Part shown: piece by piece, positions 33,951 through 45,740 of the stretch
Layout: each line of letters begins with the position of its first letter
Position numbering within the stretch: position 1 is the stretch's first letter
NCBI RefSeq assembly: GCF_016086655.4
Contig: NC_052136.2
Span: forward strand, 16,492,001-16,556,000
Length of the DNA stretch: 64,000 bases
Reading direction: 5' to 3'
Source: Lepeophtheirus salmonis
Lineage: Eukaryota > Arthropoda > Copepoda > Siphonostomatoida > Caligidae
The notes under the pieces: model-generated
The model's database searches: none
Told to the model about the DNA's origin: nothing
What the model saw: the letters and a program-made list of their open reading frames with translations, nothing else
Translations under genes and position numbers: made by a program

Positions 33951-34815
33951 ACACAACTTATAGTCACTAGTAGCTACGGCTTGGAATTATAGCGACTATT
34001 AGTTGTTCATTACTCAGGAGAAGGAGAACTGAAGAATTCCCGGGATCCCAAAGACAGTGTGTCCAGAGGGATTTCAATCAATAGATCTTCCTAACAAGCA
34101 TTCACATACATTTCTCTGTATCTCTACTTTTAGTCCTTGTAGATCTTAATGAAGTTGGAAGTTAGAAATCAGTCAGGACTTTCCGGACACCCGGTATATG
34201 ATATAGGGATCCACATTCGTCCAATAGTTCCAGGCGAGTCAAACGCCTTCATCTCCTTTCTACAACGTCAGGTTCCGTTCAAGGGATATTCCTTCCTTCC
34301 TCACTCCCCGGATGGAATATTATCTCCTTGTAGAGAAGGATCCTTGAGAGGACAGATGCCCTTCACATCTGCGGGCTGTGTCACTTCTCACCTATTGACT
34401 CATCTTCAAGAATACATCATTTCCTACAGATCTCCAACCGGCTTATCCTTGACTTCACAAGAAACAGGAAGCTCTATAAAAAAACACTTAATTAAAAGTC
34501 TCTGTGTGGCTCAGAAACAGAAAGAGTTACTCACTATTTCCCTCCGTCCTCCACTCCTTCATTGAAATCCGTGCGTCCATTCCTACTTAAGTCAACATTG
34601 CTTCATCTCTAAGAAACCTATTTCAATCTTCAGAGTCATTCACTGCCCTGATCTATATCACGCAAAAGTAACTTATCTTTATTATATTTACATTAATTCC
34701 AATTTATTAGGCGGAGGCCGTGATGTACGGTCAACATGGTCAATTATAGAAGCTGGACTCTTTTCTCACTCAAAAAAAAAAGTGGAAAATCATGCTAGAA
34801 CTTTAAAGGTAATAT
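33950..34815 (+). other. GC-richer segment, possible transcribed exon(s)
   Basis: This is the longest stretch of near-balanced composition in the window. An open frame at 34149-34565 (138 codons, MKLEVRNQSGLSGHPVYDIG at its start, STOP after SLRPPLLH) has no recognised domain and an unusual S/P/L-rich make-up. Splice-like signals follow: a donor GTAACT at about 34668, an acceptor CCAATTTATTAG at about 34710, and a donor AAAG/GTAATA near 34809. The second segment can be read as GGGRDVRSTWSIIEAGLFSH but does not join in frame with the first. A 5' untranslated exon or LTR leader is as likely as coding sequence. A 15-bp EcoRI-SmaI-BamHI string lies at 34034-34048. Confidence 0.3.
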
Positions 34816-35391
34816 GCCTCTTTATTCTCTAAAGTTTGGACTGTAGAGCATATTATATTCGGCTATTACATATAAATAGATATTGTATCTTGTATGAAAT
34901 CATCCTAAACATTTATTAAAAATGAAAGACTTTCACATAGAAAAAAAATGCTCTTTTATTTCAAAGATTTGGGAGTTCTGAGTCCCCCCTCCTCCAAGTC
35001 TATCAATACAATCTACGAAAAAGACTGTCGGATTTCACTTTAACCCATTTGGTGAATGAAATTGAAGGACTATTCTATGTTAATTCTTTAGCCTTGTCAT
35101 CATCAATTATATAATTCAATCCATATGTATTATTATTAGTAAATTGTATTGACTTTCACTCCTTGGCGAATTGAATCTATGAAAAGATCGTATTACTTTG
35201 TCAATCTTAGCATTAAAGAACAACTCATTGTGTTTATTGAATTAGTTGTATTCAAGACAATTCATTTTTTTTTCCTTGAAGATAGAACATAACTTACATG
35301 TTTTATCTCTTTTAAGTATTAATGACAGTCATTTATTTTTAACTTCAACTTCTTGCATATTAAAAGTAAATAGAATTTAATGTAAAGTTGA
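34816..35391. other. AT-rich interval, possible 3' flank of the THAP fragment
   Basis: On the minus strand AATAAA hexamers occur about 50-60 nt (AAAAATAAATGA) and about 150 nt (TTCAATAAACAC) beyond the THAP stop codon. They could serve as polyadenylation signals. Otherwise there are C runs (34983-34988) and A runs only. Confidence 0.3.
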
Positions 35392-35660
35392 TTATATTGT
35401 TAGTGAGCTGAACATTTCCATTGGAACACATATCACATGGTTTTCAGAATTTAAGGCTGACAAGTCGAATTCTACTTCGCTGGATTGACGATTTTTACTA
35501 TCCGGTGGTAAGAGAACGTTTATCGTTGGAATTACATCACATCTTAATTTTTTTTTCCCGATGTATTTGGGAAAAACATTTTGCTTTCAAAATATTTTTC
35601 ACAAATAGGTTGGAACTGGTTTCCAATTAGGGGATTATTTAAGGTTAAACAACCATTTTA
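35392..35660 (-). CDS. THAP-type zinc finger, C-terminal half (fragment)
   Basis: No ATG opens this frame. It runs from a stop near 35660 to a TAA at 35392-35394 and reads NQFQPICEKYFESKMFFPNT, SGKKKLRCDVIPTINVLLPP, DSKNRQSSEVEFDLSALNSE and NHVICVPMEMFSSLTI. The series F-x-P, C-x-x-(H)-F, a basic stretch, L-(K/R)-x-x-(A/V)-(V/I)-P-T-I is the second half of the C2CH THAP DNA-binding domain. Two oddities are the zinc-binding histidine replaced by tyrosine (CEKYF) and a short gap between F-x-P and the cysteine. An acceptor-like CTAATTGGAAACCAG ends at 35616, giving a last exon of 224 nt in phase 0. The first half of the domain was not found in frame; a weak candidate is 36067-36255. It could be a decayed gene or a P-element-like remnant. 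Confidence 0.5.
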
Positions 35661-35786
35661 TTCTTCTAGTTAGTTCTCTTGCATTTTTTTGGAAAAGTAA
35701 ATCTAAAGAACTGTATGTTTCCATGGTTTTTTTTTGTATTTGGATACAGTTCGGCTCATTACATGATATTACAATGCATCAATCAC

Positions 35787-35939
35787 TCAACACGCGAGTG
35801 CATACATAGTGGAAGGTTTCGTTGATTTTATTGTTGAAATTGTTTCGTCCCTACTTTTCGAGGTACGTGTATTAATCATACAGCTGTTTCCAACTTCCAA
35901 GACATCATTATCCGTTACTTCGTCATCCGGTACATCCAT
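35787..35939 (-). CDS. Small acidic open frame (50 codons), unassigned
   Basis: ATG at 35939 sits in CTATCATGG, a fair initiation context, and is preceded by AATATTGCAG 15 nt upstream, a possible splice acceptor. The product begins MDVPDDEVTDNDVLEVGNSC and continues INTRTSKSRDETISTIKSTK to a TGA. Its use of Asp, Glu, Thr and Val is unlike the Lys/Asn/Ile/Phe text of random frames here. It could be a first coding exon spliced onto something below 35780, including the THAP fragment 170 bp away, or chance. No domain is recognised. Confidence 0.3.
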   Translation of the reverse strand: MDVPDDEVTDNDVLEVGNSCMINTRTSKSRDETISTIKSTKPSTMYALAC

Positions 35940-36066
35940 GATAGTATGTTTTCTGCAATATTCATAGCTTTATATTTATATATATGTATTGAAAAAATCC
36001 ATGGACAAAAATCGAAATTCGAAAGTAGGTGATCAATTTCTTGCAGAAAAAGACACGGCTTTAAAA

Positions 36067-36255
36067 TCAAGTCATACTCATAACCATTGAAAATTTCGCT
36101 AGGGCAATACTCAGGGTGCTATTGCTGAAAAGCCAAAATTGTTGGAGTTTTGCATCGGATATATGAGATGATTTGTAAACAAACAAACAAGCAGCACTCT
36201 CAATTATAAAGCATGCCCACAAAACGCACAAAAAACACTTTTCACTTGGAAAAAG
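36067..36255 (-). other. Open minus-strand frame with C-x2-C and DAKLQQFW
   Basis: The frame reads PSEKCFLCVLWACFIIESAA, then SSHISDAKLQQFWLFSNSTL and ends MSMT with a stop. A C-x2-C followed by an aromatic-rich segment and K-L-x-x-x-W is loosely like the first half of a THAP domain, whose second half lies 450 bp downstream on the same strand. No donor joins the two in phase, so the connection is speculative. Confidence 0.15.
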
Positions 36256-38790
36256 GCACTAGTTGATGTTGGAACCTATCGTTGAACTTCTTCAAATTAA
36301 ATCACACATCACTGGTAGAGGTTTATAATATAGTAAGGATTGAAGGACCTGAATAACGTCTTTAATCATTGGAAGAAAAATAAGAATTAGTGATGACACA
36401 TGCATATTGAGTCATAGTGAACTAATAGTTAAGTAAACCACGTTCATATCCTATTAAACTACATCAAATTAAAATGGTTTTAATAGAATGAGATCCTAAA
36501 AAGATCATAAATAAGTGCAAATTGTTCCCATTTTCAGTGAAATTCAATTTTTATGTTTATAAATATTTTATGTTATTCCAATTACTTTAAGAATTGCAAA
36601 GTATTTTTTTTTTCAGTTATTTAAAATAATATATTATATGAGTACATTAACCTATTAATAATAAAATATCGAAATATATTCCGTTTACATAAGGTGAAAC
36701 AATGATTCAGTGGTTGGATTGTAAAAGGTTGATGATGTGTTGGTTTGATCCAAATTATTTATGAGAACCATGATGCTTTATAACTAGGAATATTTAAAAT
36801 AATATGGATACGAAATCAATTAAATGTGACTGGTCCTCTAAACATCTGTGTTTTGGTTAAGTCAAGTTTTTGGAAATGGGTGGGAGCTAAACTCCTCCGG
36901 TCCACACGTATATAGTTTTGGAACGGACCAATATGCAATTTATTTATAAAGACTTTCTATATTATAATCTTAAACTGTAAACTAACAAATATGACTTGTT
37001 GATGTTAATTTTTTTATGGGGGGGGGGTTGTCAATCCTGGAAAATAAGTAAAAAAAGTACGTAGTTACTTTATATACTGATGAGATTGCCATTTGAAAAT
37101 TAAAAAAAAAAGTTATTTGAAAAAAAAAAAGTTACACACGTTTAAGGGCATATTTTTTGTACAAATCTAGCTTCATTTTTACTCATTATATATTGCTATT
37201 TATTATAAATATGATAACTATCATTAGTCAATACAATACAAAAGAAGAGACCGGGAAGAGTTCAAATACTTTTTGATTTGGCTAATTTACTCCGATTTAT
37301 TTTGACACAAACCATAAACGAAGACCACGTCAACAATTTTTTTCTAAATATGATTGATTGCACAAAAAAAAAATTAGGCTAGGGCGTCGAGTATACTTGA
37401 ATATAAATCACTATACAGCCTCCATGAATTTACTTTTTAGCTAAATTAGCAAGGTGAATTTTGTGCAGGGAAGTATGTATGCAACTTTGCATACATACAG
37501 AAGAAAGATAAGAAAAAATGATAAATTCATTTCAACTGTGGTATCATTACAAGCGACATCTCGCATAGGAAGGGGATGCTAATACGACAAGCAAACTCTA
37601 CAACCTAATAGGCGTGGGTGGCAACTTAGTTTCATAGCTTTGAGTCAAGGCTAGTTTTTGAGATAAATATAGTTTTTTGCTTTCTGCTGTTTGCATGAAT
37701 TTTCACAGGATGACTCTTTCATGAAGATTTCAAGCAGCTTACTATATGTTATGTTTTATGTTTATATAACAAATACTATTATTACATAGGATTTTGATTG
37801 CAATTTATATCATCAAGAGGTTTTGTTCTTTTCATTTCATACTCTGGCATTGATATGAATATCAGTTCAATGTATATAATAATTAAGTATATATAAACAA
37901 TTGGCAACAACAAAAAAAACAAAAACACAGAAGGTTAGTTACTATATGCATTCTGAGAGTGGAAAAAAGGTTAAGTGTAGTTTAATCCTAAAGGACGTTT
38001 GGTAATGCCAACTATCTAATTTATCCACTAAATCAACTCAAGTCATAATATCAATATGTCGAATAAATAATAAATAACAAATATCAAAAGATCAGAGCTT
38101 TAAACATATTCTAAAGCTTTAATTTACATATTTTATTTATTGTAGATGTATATTTATATGCTTTCATAGAGAAGACATAACGGTGTAGATAAACTTTACT
38201 AATTTATGCATACATTTAATCTCAATTCCTTGATATAGGTATATGAATATTTTACAATAGCAATCCCCCTTCCCCTGTTACAATATTAGCCTTTACGTTT
38301 ACTCCTCTTTTTGAGACTTTCGAAGTGTCATAGTGTGCTTTGATACATTCTGAATGAAATAGAACAACCATAACTAATATTATAGGAAATTTATTTACAT
38401 GAAATAATTAGCAAACCCCATTTTTATTCTATAATTGATTAGACAGGTAAATAAAATTTTTCTGCCCTAATATTGAGATTGTGGGTTGTTACTTCCTTTA
38501 CCCTAAGAAAAAGGAAAAATAATAACGACTTTGAAAGTCCAAAATTTCTGGTTTCGCACTTTTCAAAAATATATTTATTTGGATATTACATGATTTAGTA
38601 AAAAAAATTTATTTGAAAGATCTTAATATAGTAGGTACATGTCTCCAGGTTATATATTTTTTTTGGACTTCGAGAAAATGGCTAATTACTACAAAAAAAT
38701 GACAAAAACTGTATCTATTTTTGAAAATCTAATAAATTCCTTATTTTTGATGAAAATGACAAAAATTATAATTTGTAGAACATACAAGTT
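36256..38790. other. AT-rich region, nothing recognised
   Basis: This region includes a G10 run at 37018-37027 and a short balanced patch at 37550-37640. No coding or repeat signal was paired with other parts of the window. Confidence 0.4.
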
Positions 38791-38799
38791 CATAAAAAA

Positions 38800-39015
38800 A
38801 AACAGCACTCTAAAAAATTTTATAATTTGTAAGTTATTTAATATTTGTTGTTTGAAAAATATTTTGGTATATACTATCAAGACGTATTGATAGTATATAA
38901 AATGTGGCTCTCTGTAGACCTCAAAAACAAAAATAAAGACTTATTTTCATGTTGCTTGTGGTAAAAACAATCTGGAACACATCAACAAGATACAAGGCCA
39001 AACAATTGCTTCTTT
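38800..39015 (+). repeat. Interspersed repeat R3, first part of an interrupted copy
   Basis: It shares CTATCAAGACGTATTGATAG, TATAAAATGTGGCTCTCTGTA, TTATTTTCATGTTGCTTGTG and CCAAACAATTGCTTC with 7870-8040. The second part of R3 follows only at 41755, in the same orientation. The A/T-rich open frames at 38639-38890 (plus) and 38689-38880 (minus) overlap this area and are composition artefacts. Confidence 0.5.
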
Positions 39016-41754
39016 TTTTTTCTAAATGAACAGTGGGCAAAATCCCTAATATAAAAAACCCTTCCCAAATTAAAAAAAAAACTACTGATTGACGAAAAAA
39101 AAGAAATTGCCAAATCTACTTGAATATTTTGTCATTCTTTTGTAGAGTTCTGTTGCAGTAATAGACGGGCAATGGAACTTTGGACTATCCGCTGGTAATT
39201 TATATTTGTAGCTATATAGTCTTAATTACAAAGGACTTACAGAAACACAGAGTAATACAATAATACATCTAAGTCACTGATCAGCATATGGGACCATTGG
39301 TCAACACACTTTTTTGAAAGAACATAACAATGAAAAGTTGCATAATAATGCAATCATCAATAATATGACGTCATTTTGATAAAACTCCCCTACTCACTTT
39401 TGGTTTGGGAGACTCTTTGATTAATAAGAATGCGTGGGGGAAACCCCCCTTATACACAGAAATGTTGCTATTAATGTATTATGCAATATCCGATAAGAAA
39501 CAGCGAAAAAGGCCGAAAATTAGTTATTAACCAATTATCCAATTCTTGTAAACTATGGAATTATGATTTAATCATTGCTGGGAATTGCTTTAAGCTTAAA
39601 AGTAGTATTTATAATTCAACCAATAAACGATCAGAGCATAAACATCTACAGTTTACAACAAAAATACATTGTATTTTTTGTGTTCGTGCGGTAACACCAT
39701 GATATACAGTAGTGTACACACGCAAAAAGGGAAACATTTGAAATTAACAAACCATTTGCGATAGATATACCCGCGTAAAAATGGGTAGTTCGTTTGAAAT
39801 GATTAAATCGAAGGACATACTTTCCAAATATGACCAAATCATAGACAATTAAGACAGATAAAATGGATGCTAGTCTGCAAATTTCTTATTTCTTTCTGGG
39901 GAGGCTGTTGTCCGTTCCCCCCCCCCCTGATACAGCAGATCCACAATATTGGGTTTGTATTCTTTAAATTATTTAAGTAGGATTATTTTTTGTGATTTTC
40001 CTTATAATTTTGAAGAAATAAAAACCCTCGTTTCATCTTCTCATTCTTATTAATATTTTTAAAGATGCTATAAATCAGTGTAATTATTTGTGGCTTAACT
40101 GCAATATTAAATTACTTTTGTTGTTATGTTTTTTGTACAAATTATGCATATGTTATACCTTATACCTCCCCAAAAAAAAAAAAAAAAAAAATGAACGAGA
40201 GAGAAAAAAGTACGAAAATAATTGGCTGTTAGTAAACGTCGCTATTTTGTTCACTTATTAGAGACTAATCTTTATTCGATAGTAGGGATTTCTGTCTTTG
40301 GATACTAGGATCCCTTTTTTCCAGGATTTGTTGGGGATTTACTCCTACAAAAAATGTGTATATGGAAAATCTTTTATTTAATTATTTCCATGAAATAAAA
40401 TTTTCCTTTATATAATTCATTAAATGAAAAGTTAAATACATATTGTTCAAGATATACATGAGATAAAGTTGTAACGTTTTATGCTAAAGTGATGTGTATC
40501 TACAAAATTTTTGCATATCAACGCACTTATAACTTATAATAGGGTATAAGTAAAGATGAAAATATATGATAATGGATGTGAGATTGTCTTTTTCTTTATT
40601 CTAGAAGAGAGAACATCTAGGATAGAGTAATTACTATTGCGTAAAAGAAAAAGAGTAACATTGAGGATTTGTTCTGGAGTTATAAGAGGATAAACATCGG
40701 AGTAATTCTACTCTATATATTCAAAACAGACAGAAATAGACCATTCTGCCTGAAAGTTAGTGCGTGTTCTTCCAAGAGATGTTACTAACTACCATGGGTT
40801 TCAAGGGCACCATGATGATTATTGTTTTTTTACATACCAAACATGCTTAGGACTTACAACTCTAAATATGTTTTTTTTTATTATTTTTTTTTACCTTTGA
40901 TAAACATATGGAAAGATATCTTTCAGAACAAAAAGTATTTTTGCATTATTTATATTTATAGAGCTCCTGGGAATACAAAAGAGAGGCAAATAAAATCAAA
41001 ACTTTTGATCTGACGCACAATGATTTATTTATGCATATAAAACAATTTCAATTCCACGGAAAGACTAAAAAAAACATTCATTTGAATACAATATGAGAAA
41101 TAAGATTATGATGACTTTACAAGATGTTCTTTTTTTCATACCTGGTATTCAATCTAAAGTTTTTACTTTCTTTTTATTATTGGGGAAATTCTACAAATAT
41201 AAAATGAGAAGAAATAGAAAAGTTTTTTGTTTTTTTTCATCTACAATATATGTATTATCAAGATTTTCAAGGAATCTACGATGATGGATTTATTTATTCA
41301 TTTACATTTTTCCGCAAATAACTTTTGTTGTGCAAAAGATCATCAACCCAATTATTTATTCATTCATGATGGCATAATTTGTGAATTCGTTTATATATTT
41401 TGTTGAGAAAGATTAGTAATTTTAGATTGATTTTGATGAATAAGTACTTAATATATAAAATTATTGCAACATGGAAGTTTATCAATGCCATTGACCCCTT
41501 CCAACACGTTCCTTGGAAATAGATACATTCAACTACATCCATAATAATAAATGAGTTTTGTTTAACATTTTAAAATTTAATATTTTTGTCAATTAAAATT
41601 GTTTTGATTAAAATTTGTAATAAAAACAAGTGAGGAAGACCAATCTTTACTGAAGCTTGTATATAGACATTTTAGAAATGTTAAGTAAAATACATATTAT
41701 TCAGCCCTCATTTTACTATCATTTATATTGGTATAAATAAAAGAAACTTATATG
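39016..41754. other. Sequence separating the two parts of R3
   Basis: These 2.7 kb lie between segments that are adjacent in the R3 copy at 7770-8450. They contain a C11 run (39917-39927), an A20 run (40172-40191), an R5 scrap at 40590-40700 and several AT-driven frames (39481-39702, 40822-41013, 41093-41284). If they entered R3 as a unit they would be a mobile element, but no transposase, RT or matching ends were found. Confidence 0.35.
40590..40705 (+). repeat. Interspersed repeat R5 (fragment)
   Basis: TTTATTCTAGAAGAGAGAAC, followed by AGTAACATTGAGGATTTGTT and GGAGTAATTCTACTC, parallels the R5 copies near 46600-46760 and 51640-51790. Confidence 0.45.
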
Positions 41755-42170
41755 TAAGGATGTCATTTTTGTAAGGAATGTTTACAAATAAAAAACTGTT
41801 GTTGCGTGTGCTCTTAATTTTTTTTGTTCATTATTTAATATGTTAACTTCTCCCTCTGAAATAATCATTTTGCATATCTTTGGTGTATGTATTTTTTTTT
41901 AAATTCTATAATATAATTAGTTTATATGAATTTTCATATAACTATATTTCTTATATAATTATATATTTTCCTTACTCTAATGGTATTTTAAGTGTAGAAC
42001 AGTCTTTTCTTTATGGGAATAGTTATTTTTCTTCTCTCCCCCTCACACACACACCCCTAAAAAAATCAACAGGCAGCTGATAGTAAAGAGTGTCTTGATT
42101 TAGTAATACCATATGTCTGACCCCTTCCTTCTCCCTGCAACATTTTTTACTAGTTGTGTACACATAATAT
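41755..42170 (+). repeat. Interspersed repeat R3, second part
   Basis: It shares GCGTGTGCTCTTAATTTTTT, CATTATTTAATATGTTAACT, AACAGGCAGCTGATAGTAAA and CCATATGTCTGACCCCTTCC with 8115-8420. Its first part is at 38800-39015. Confidence 0.5.
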
Positions 42171-42195
42171 ATAAATGAATAAATAATTTTTTAAA

Positions 42196-42371
42196 TGTAA
42201 GTATAAGTAAGCATTATAAAATTACATTTACTCCATCTAAACGAGGAATCTTCTTTGAAGTCCATAAAATGAAATATATTTCCTTTTCTAGGAACAACCG
42301 GGACACGAACCTATGCACATTGAGTTCAAGAGAATAATTTCTCCCAAGCGGGTTGTCATTGAGCTACGTTA
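42196..42371 (-). repeat. tRNA-derived SINE, copy 1
   Basis: The reverse complement starts ATAACGTAGCTCAATGACAA (box-A-like TAGCTCAATG), continues TTGGGAGAAATTATTCTCTTGAAC, then TAGGTTCGTGTCCCGG (box-B-like GGTTCGTGTCC). The body contains GACTTCAAAGAAGATTCCTC, and the tail reads TGCTTACTTATACTTA. The internal polymerase III promoter boxes are about 50 nt apart, as in tRNA heads. It is a non-autonomous retroposon of about 175 bp. Confidence 0.75.
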
Positions 42372-42985
42372 TATTTATAAAACCTTCACATGTTATTATA
42401 ATTCCTTAATGAAAAGGCCTCAATTAAGTAAAATTCAAAAGATTTTGACTTTATTTTCTAATCAAATCATGAAGTACTTTTTAATGGGAATTTAGGTTAA
42501 GTTATTCATGCTAAGATTCATATAGTTGATAACTACATGATTAATGATGAACATTTAAAAACAACATAGTTGTGAGTTAAAATGTTTCATTTGTAATTTT
42601 CACCATTGGAAGCTCTTAACCGGGATACAAGAAAGACAGTCATCTTCTATGACAAGAGTTAAGATATCAGTAGGATACATACTATAAGGTTTATATCTAT
42701 TTCGTCAGTGTTTTGATACTATTATATTGATGGACAGCGCTCTAGTAATTTATTGGAATTCTAAATATGTAGTTTTAAATTCTATACACATGGTCTACCC
42801 ATAATACTGTAAAAAAATTAATTTCAAATCAAACTTATATAACTTTAGAGATAGCATTATAATTTTTTTTTGTGATAAATTATACAAAATCAAGAAATTT
42901 CTAAGTTTAATTAAGTCTGATACGCCCACTCAAAATGATCAAATTTTGGTAATAAAAAAAAGAATTGACTTCCCCCGTAAGGTCT
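42372..42985. other. AT-rich spacer
   Basis: The frame 42313-42495 runs out of the SINE into flanking DNA and is not a gene. Nothing else was recognised. Confidence 0.4.
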
Positions 42986-42986
42986 A

Positions 42987-43265
42987 TTAGAAACACATTC
43001 TAGAGTCAGTGATGGTAAGGTGTAAGATAAGCTGGTCCGATGAGGTGATCATTATCTTTGTGCCTCGGGGATCAAAACTAACAGCATTGAGCACTTGGGC
43101 ACTATCTTGGAGAAAAACATCCACCCATGAGCCGATTCTCACTTCAGGTAAGAGACTTAGACCTTTCAACAAGATGGTTCTCACTCTTACATATCCAATA
43201 TCATACAAAAGTGGAATAATATGGATTTTGAAATCTGGTCCTTTTAGGAAAGCCCATCTTTATTT
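42987..43265 (-). pseudogene. Tc1/mariner-type transposase middle fragment
   Basis: A minus-strand frame reads RWAFLKGPDFKIHIIPLLYD, IGYVRVRTILLKGLSLLPEV, RIGSWVDVFLQDSAQVLNAV and then SFDPRGTKIMITSSDQLILH to a stop at 42987. W-V-D-V-F-L-Q-D-S-A is the second catalytic-Asp block of Tc1/IS630 transposases (usually ..YVFQQDSAPSHKA), so the segment is the middle of a DDE domain. What follows diverges from the expected P-x-x-SPDLNPLDY step, and the text before it is AT-shifted. The base composition is distinctly higher in GC than the flanks. Confidence 0.5.
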
Positions 43266-45560
43266 GGATGTACTGAAACCCTCCCTAATTTTGGAATTGT
43301 CAAAATTCCCAAAGTGATACTGTGAGTTCTTGCCTAAAAGACTCAAAGCTGTAATTTCTACAAACTGCAACCATTTTTAATTTTTTTTTTTGTTATCTAC
43401 ATAGTGTTATGATATTCAGTTGTATTAATGCACAATTTTATTTTACTACTTATAGAAATAAAAAGTGATATGCAATTCTTGATTTTGCAGTATTTAAGGT
43501 CCAACCTATACAGAAGAAATTTTTCCCCATGAACGGAAATAATGGTTTCCTGATTTCTTTTACCTAAAAAACCAAGAAAAAGGATCTTTATAGAGAGCAA
43601 CATTTTGTTATTCATATACTATCAATAAACATTTATAGCTTACTAAATATTTGTGCGTAAAAGCTTTTTTTAGTAGTAAGTCTTCAATTTTCAATAAATT
43701 CTAACTTTTACCCTTGAGATCAAAAGTGACAAATGTTTGAGACTTTCAAATAGAAAGTCCATTTTTGTCCTTTTTTTGTATTTATTAGGCATTTTCTCTT
43801 ATTTAGAAAACAATACAGAAATAATACAAAAGAATTAAATCTCAAAATATGTACCTTTAAACATAATTTATTGTTTTTATCTTTAATTTACATATTACAG
43901 CGCAAAGAAAAAAAAAATCTTAAAGCATATAGACATTGTAAACAAATATTAATGTCGGGCAAAAAATCCGAAATTATTTGGTTATGAAGGTCATTTTTAT
44001 GTCACAAAATTACCCATCTCAATCAAAAGGGAAAAAGCTCTAATTTTGTTGACTAGTGGTATGAAAAAGATTAGAGACAATTTTCCATTGAACACTTTAC
44101 AAGTAGTGTAATATTCGGAAGAATAGTTTTGCTGAACATATTTAATGTGTTCCTACTTTATTAATGTAGGCTTTTATTAACTAAATTCTGCCAAAAAAAA
44201 GATTAGGTGCTCCATAATATTATTTATTAAGGATTTGCTTATATATATTAGGATTTTAATGTATGTTCGTTAATTGTGATTGATGAATACTATGATCCCT
44301 TCGTTAATACTTAAAATTTGGGTATTATTATATGGTATTGGCTTTTATTAAAAATGATCGATCTATTTATAAAATGTCACAGACCCCATTAAATTGTATA
44401 CATTGTTATATTTCTACTAGAATTATAAAGTGTAGAATTTGTACAATACAAAAAAAAAAGTTTGTTTTAGTGAGGGCACTGGTCAAAGGCCCGTTCATAA
44501 ATATGAACACTATGTTTGATATAATTTTGTTAAATTTAAATATATACAGAAGAAGAATTTTTTTTACAAGGGAAAAAAATAAGGTCGTTTAGAAAGGAAT
44601 CAGTAGTTAAATGATATATGGACTAAATTTATTAAAAAGGCTATAAGAAAGCTAAAAAAAATAGAACGAAACTTTTTTTTATCAAAAAAGAAGATAAACG
44701 TCTTCCCATATCTATATATTCATAAAAATTGTATTAAAAATAATTTCGGCAATATTTTTTTAGTTTCAAAAAAGAGTCAAAAAGAGTCGGGGCTTCGTAT
44801 TTTATTTATAAAAAGTATATTAAGTTTCTATAAAAATATCAAATATAGAAAAAAAAAGTCATATTTTCTTTGCCCTACCCCCAACTTACATAAAAACCGG
44901 CTTAAGATAAAACAATTAAAATACTATTCAATCAATATCAAATAGATAAATAAAGCTATATTAAAATTGAATATAAGTGTATCCCTTTTCAATTGAAGAA
45001 ATCAATTCAAACCGATATATCCCACCTGGACATTTCAAATTTTCCTTAATTGGTTTTTAAGGAAAAATTAAAATGTATAAATGTAAATGTATATTTTTCC
45101 AATTATTGGCAAAATGATTCCAATTTGATCATCCTTTTATCAAGAAAACGCAAAATATTAATCTGTTTTGGGGTGGCAACCACGCGTGGCTGAGTTTTCC
45201 TTTCACCTAAAACGATTTTTTTTAAACGGTCTCTAGATAGGAAGAATCTGAAAACTCCGTTTACACGTAAAATAATTAGTAACAATTTGTACAAAATAAG
45301 TGGAAGATTTTATTTTTACCAGACAAAAGTGCTTATTTCCCCTTCTTTCATAAGTAATATTAAGATTCCCATTGGATTTAGTAACATTCTTAATCGGCTC
45401 AAATTAAGCAATTTTTTCTTTATGTTGACGCAGAACTTTTTAAGTTCAAAGAAAATGGAAAACCTTGCAGTTTGAATGGACCTTGGTTTCGGTTTTTAGG
45501 GAGTGTAATGACCTATTTATACTTTTAATTTATTAATTCTTTAGGAGTAAGCTTCAATGA
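43266..45560. other. AT-rich region, nothing recognised
   Basis: The open frames at 43397-43615, 44332-44592, 45103-45294 and 45287-45475 have AT-driven composition. RDRLKKIVLGERKTQPRVVA (minus, near 45200) is slightly more balanced but unassigned. Confidence 0.35.
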
Positions 45561-45740
45561 ATAGAACGACGTAGCTCAATGGACAACACATTTGGGAGAA
45601 ATTATTCTCTTGAACTCAATGAGCGTAGGTTCACGCCCAGTCTTTCTTAGAAAAGGAAATTTACTATATGTATATTGACTTCAAAAAAGATTCCTAGGTA
45701 AGATGGAATTTATAGTATAGTATTTACTTATACTTATGGA
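45561..45740 (+). repeat. tRNA-derived SINE, copy 2
   Basis: Its head ATAGAACGACGTAGCTCAAT leads to box-A-like TAGCTCAATGG, the constant segment GGGAGAAATTATTCTCTTGA, and box-B-like GTAGGTTCACGCCC. The body holds TTGACTTCAAAAAAGATTCC and the tail reads TATTTACTTATACTTA. It is the best-preserved head of the four copies. Confidence 0.8.

Noticed and set aside
38639..38890. 83-codon plus and 63-codon minus frames at the same place
   Set aside because: They are mutually antisense, AT-driven and overlap repeat R3.
45561..45640. Possible functional tRNA gene at the SINE heads
   Set aside because: The heads have box A and box B but do not close into a full cloverleaf by eye, lack an acceptor-stem match, and continue into a shared non-tRNA body. 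They are SINE copies.
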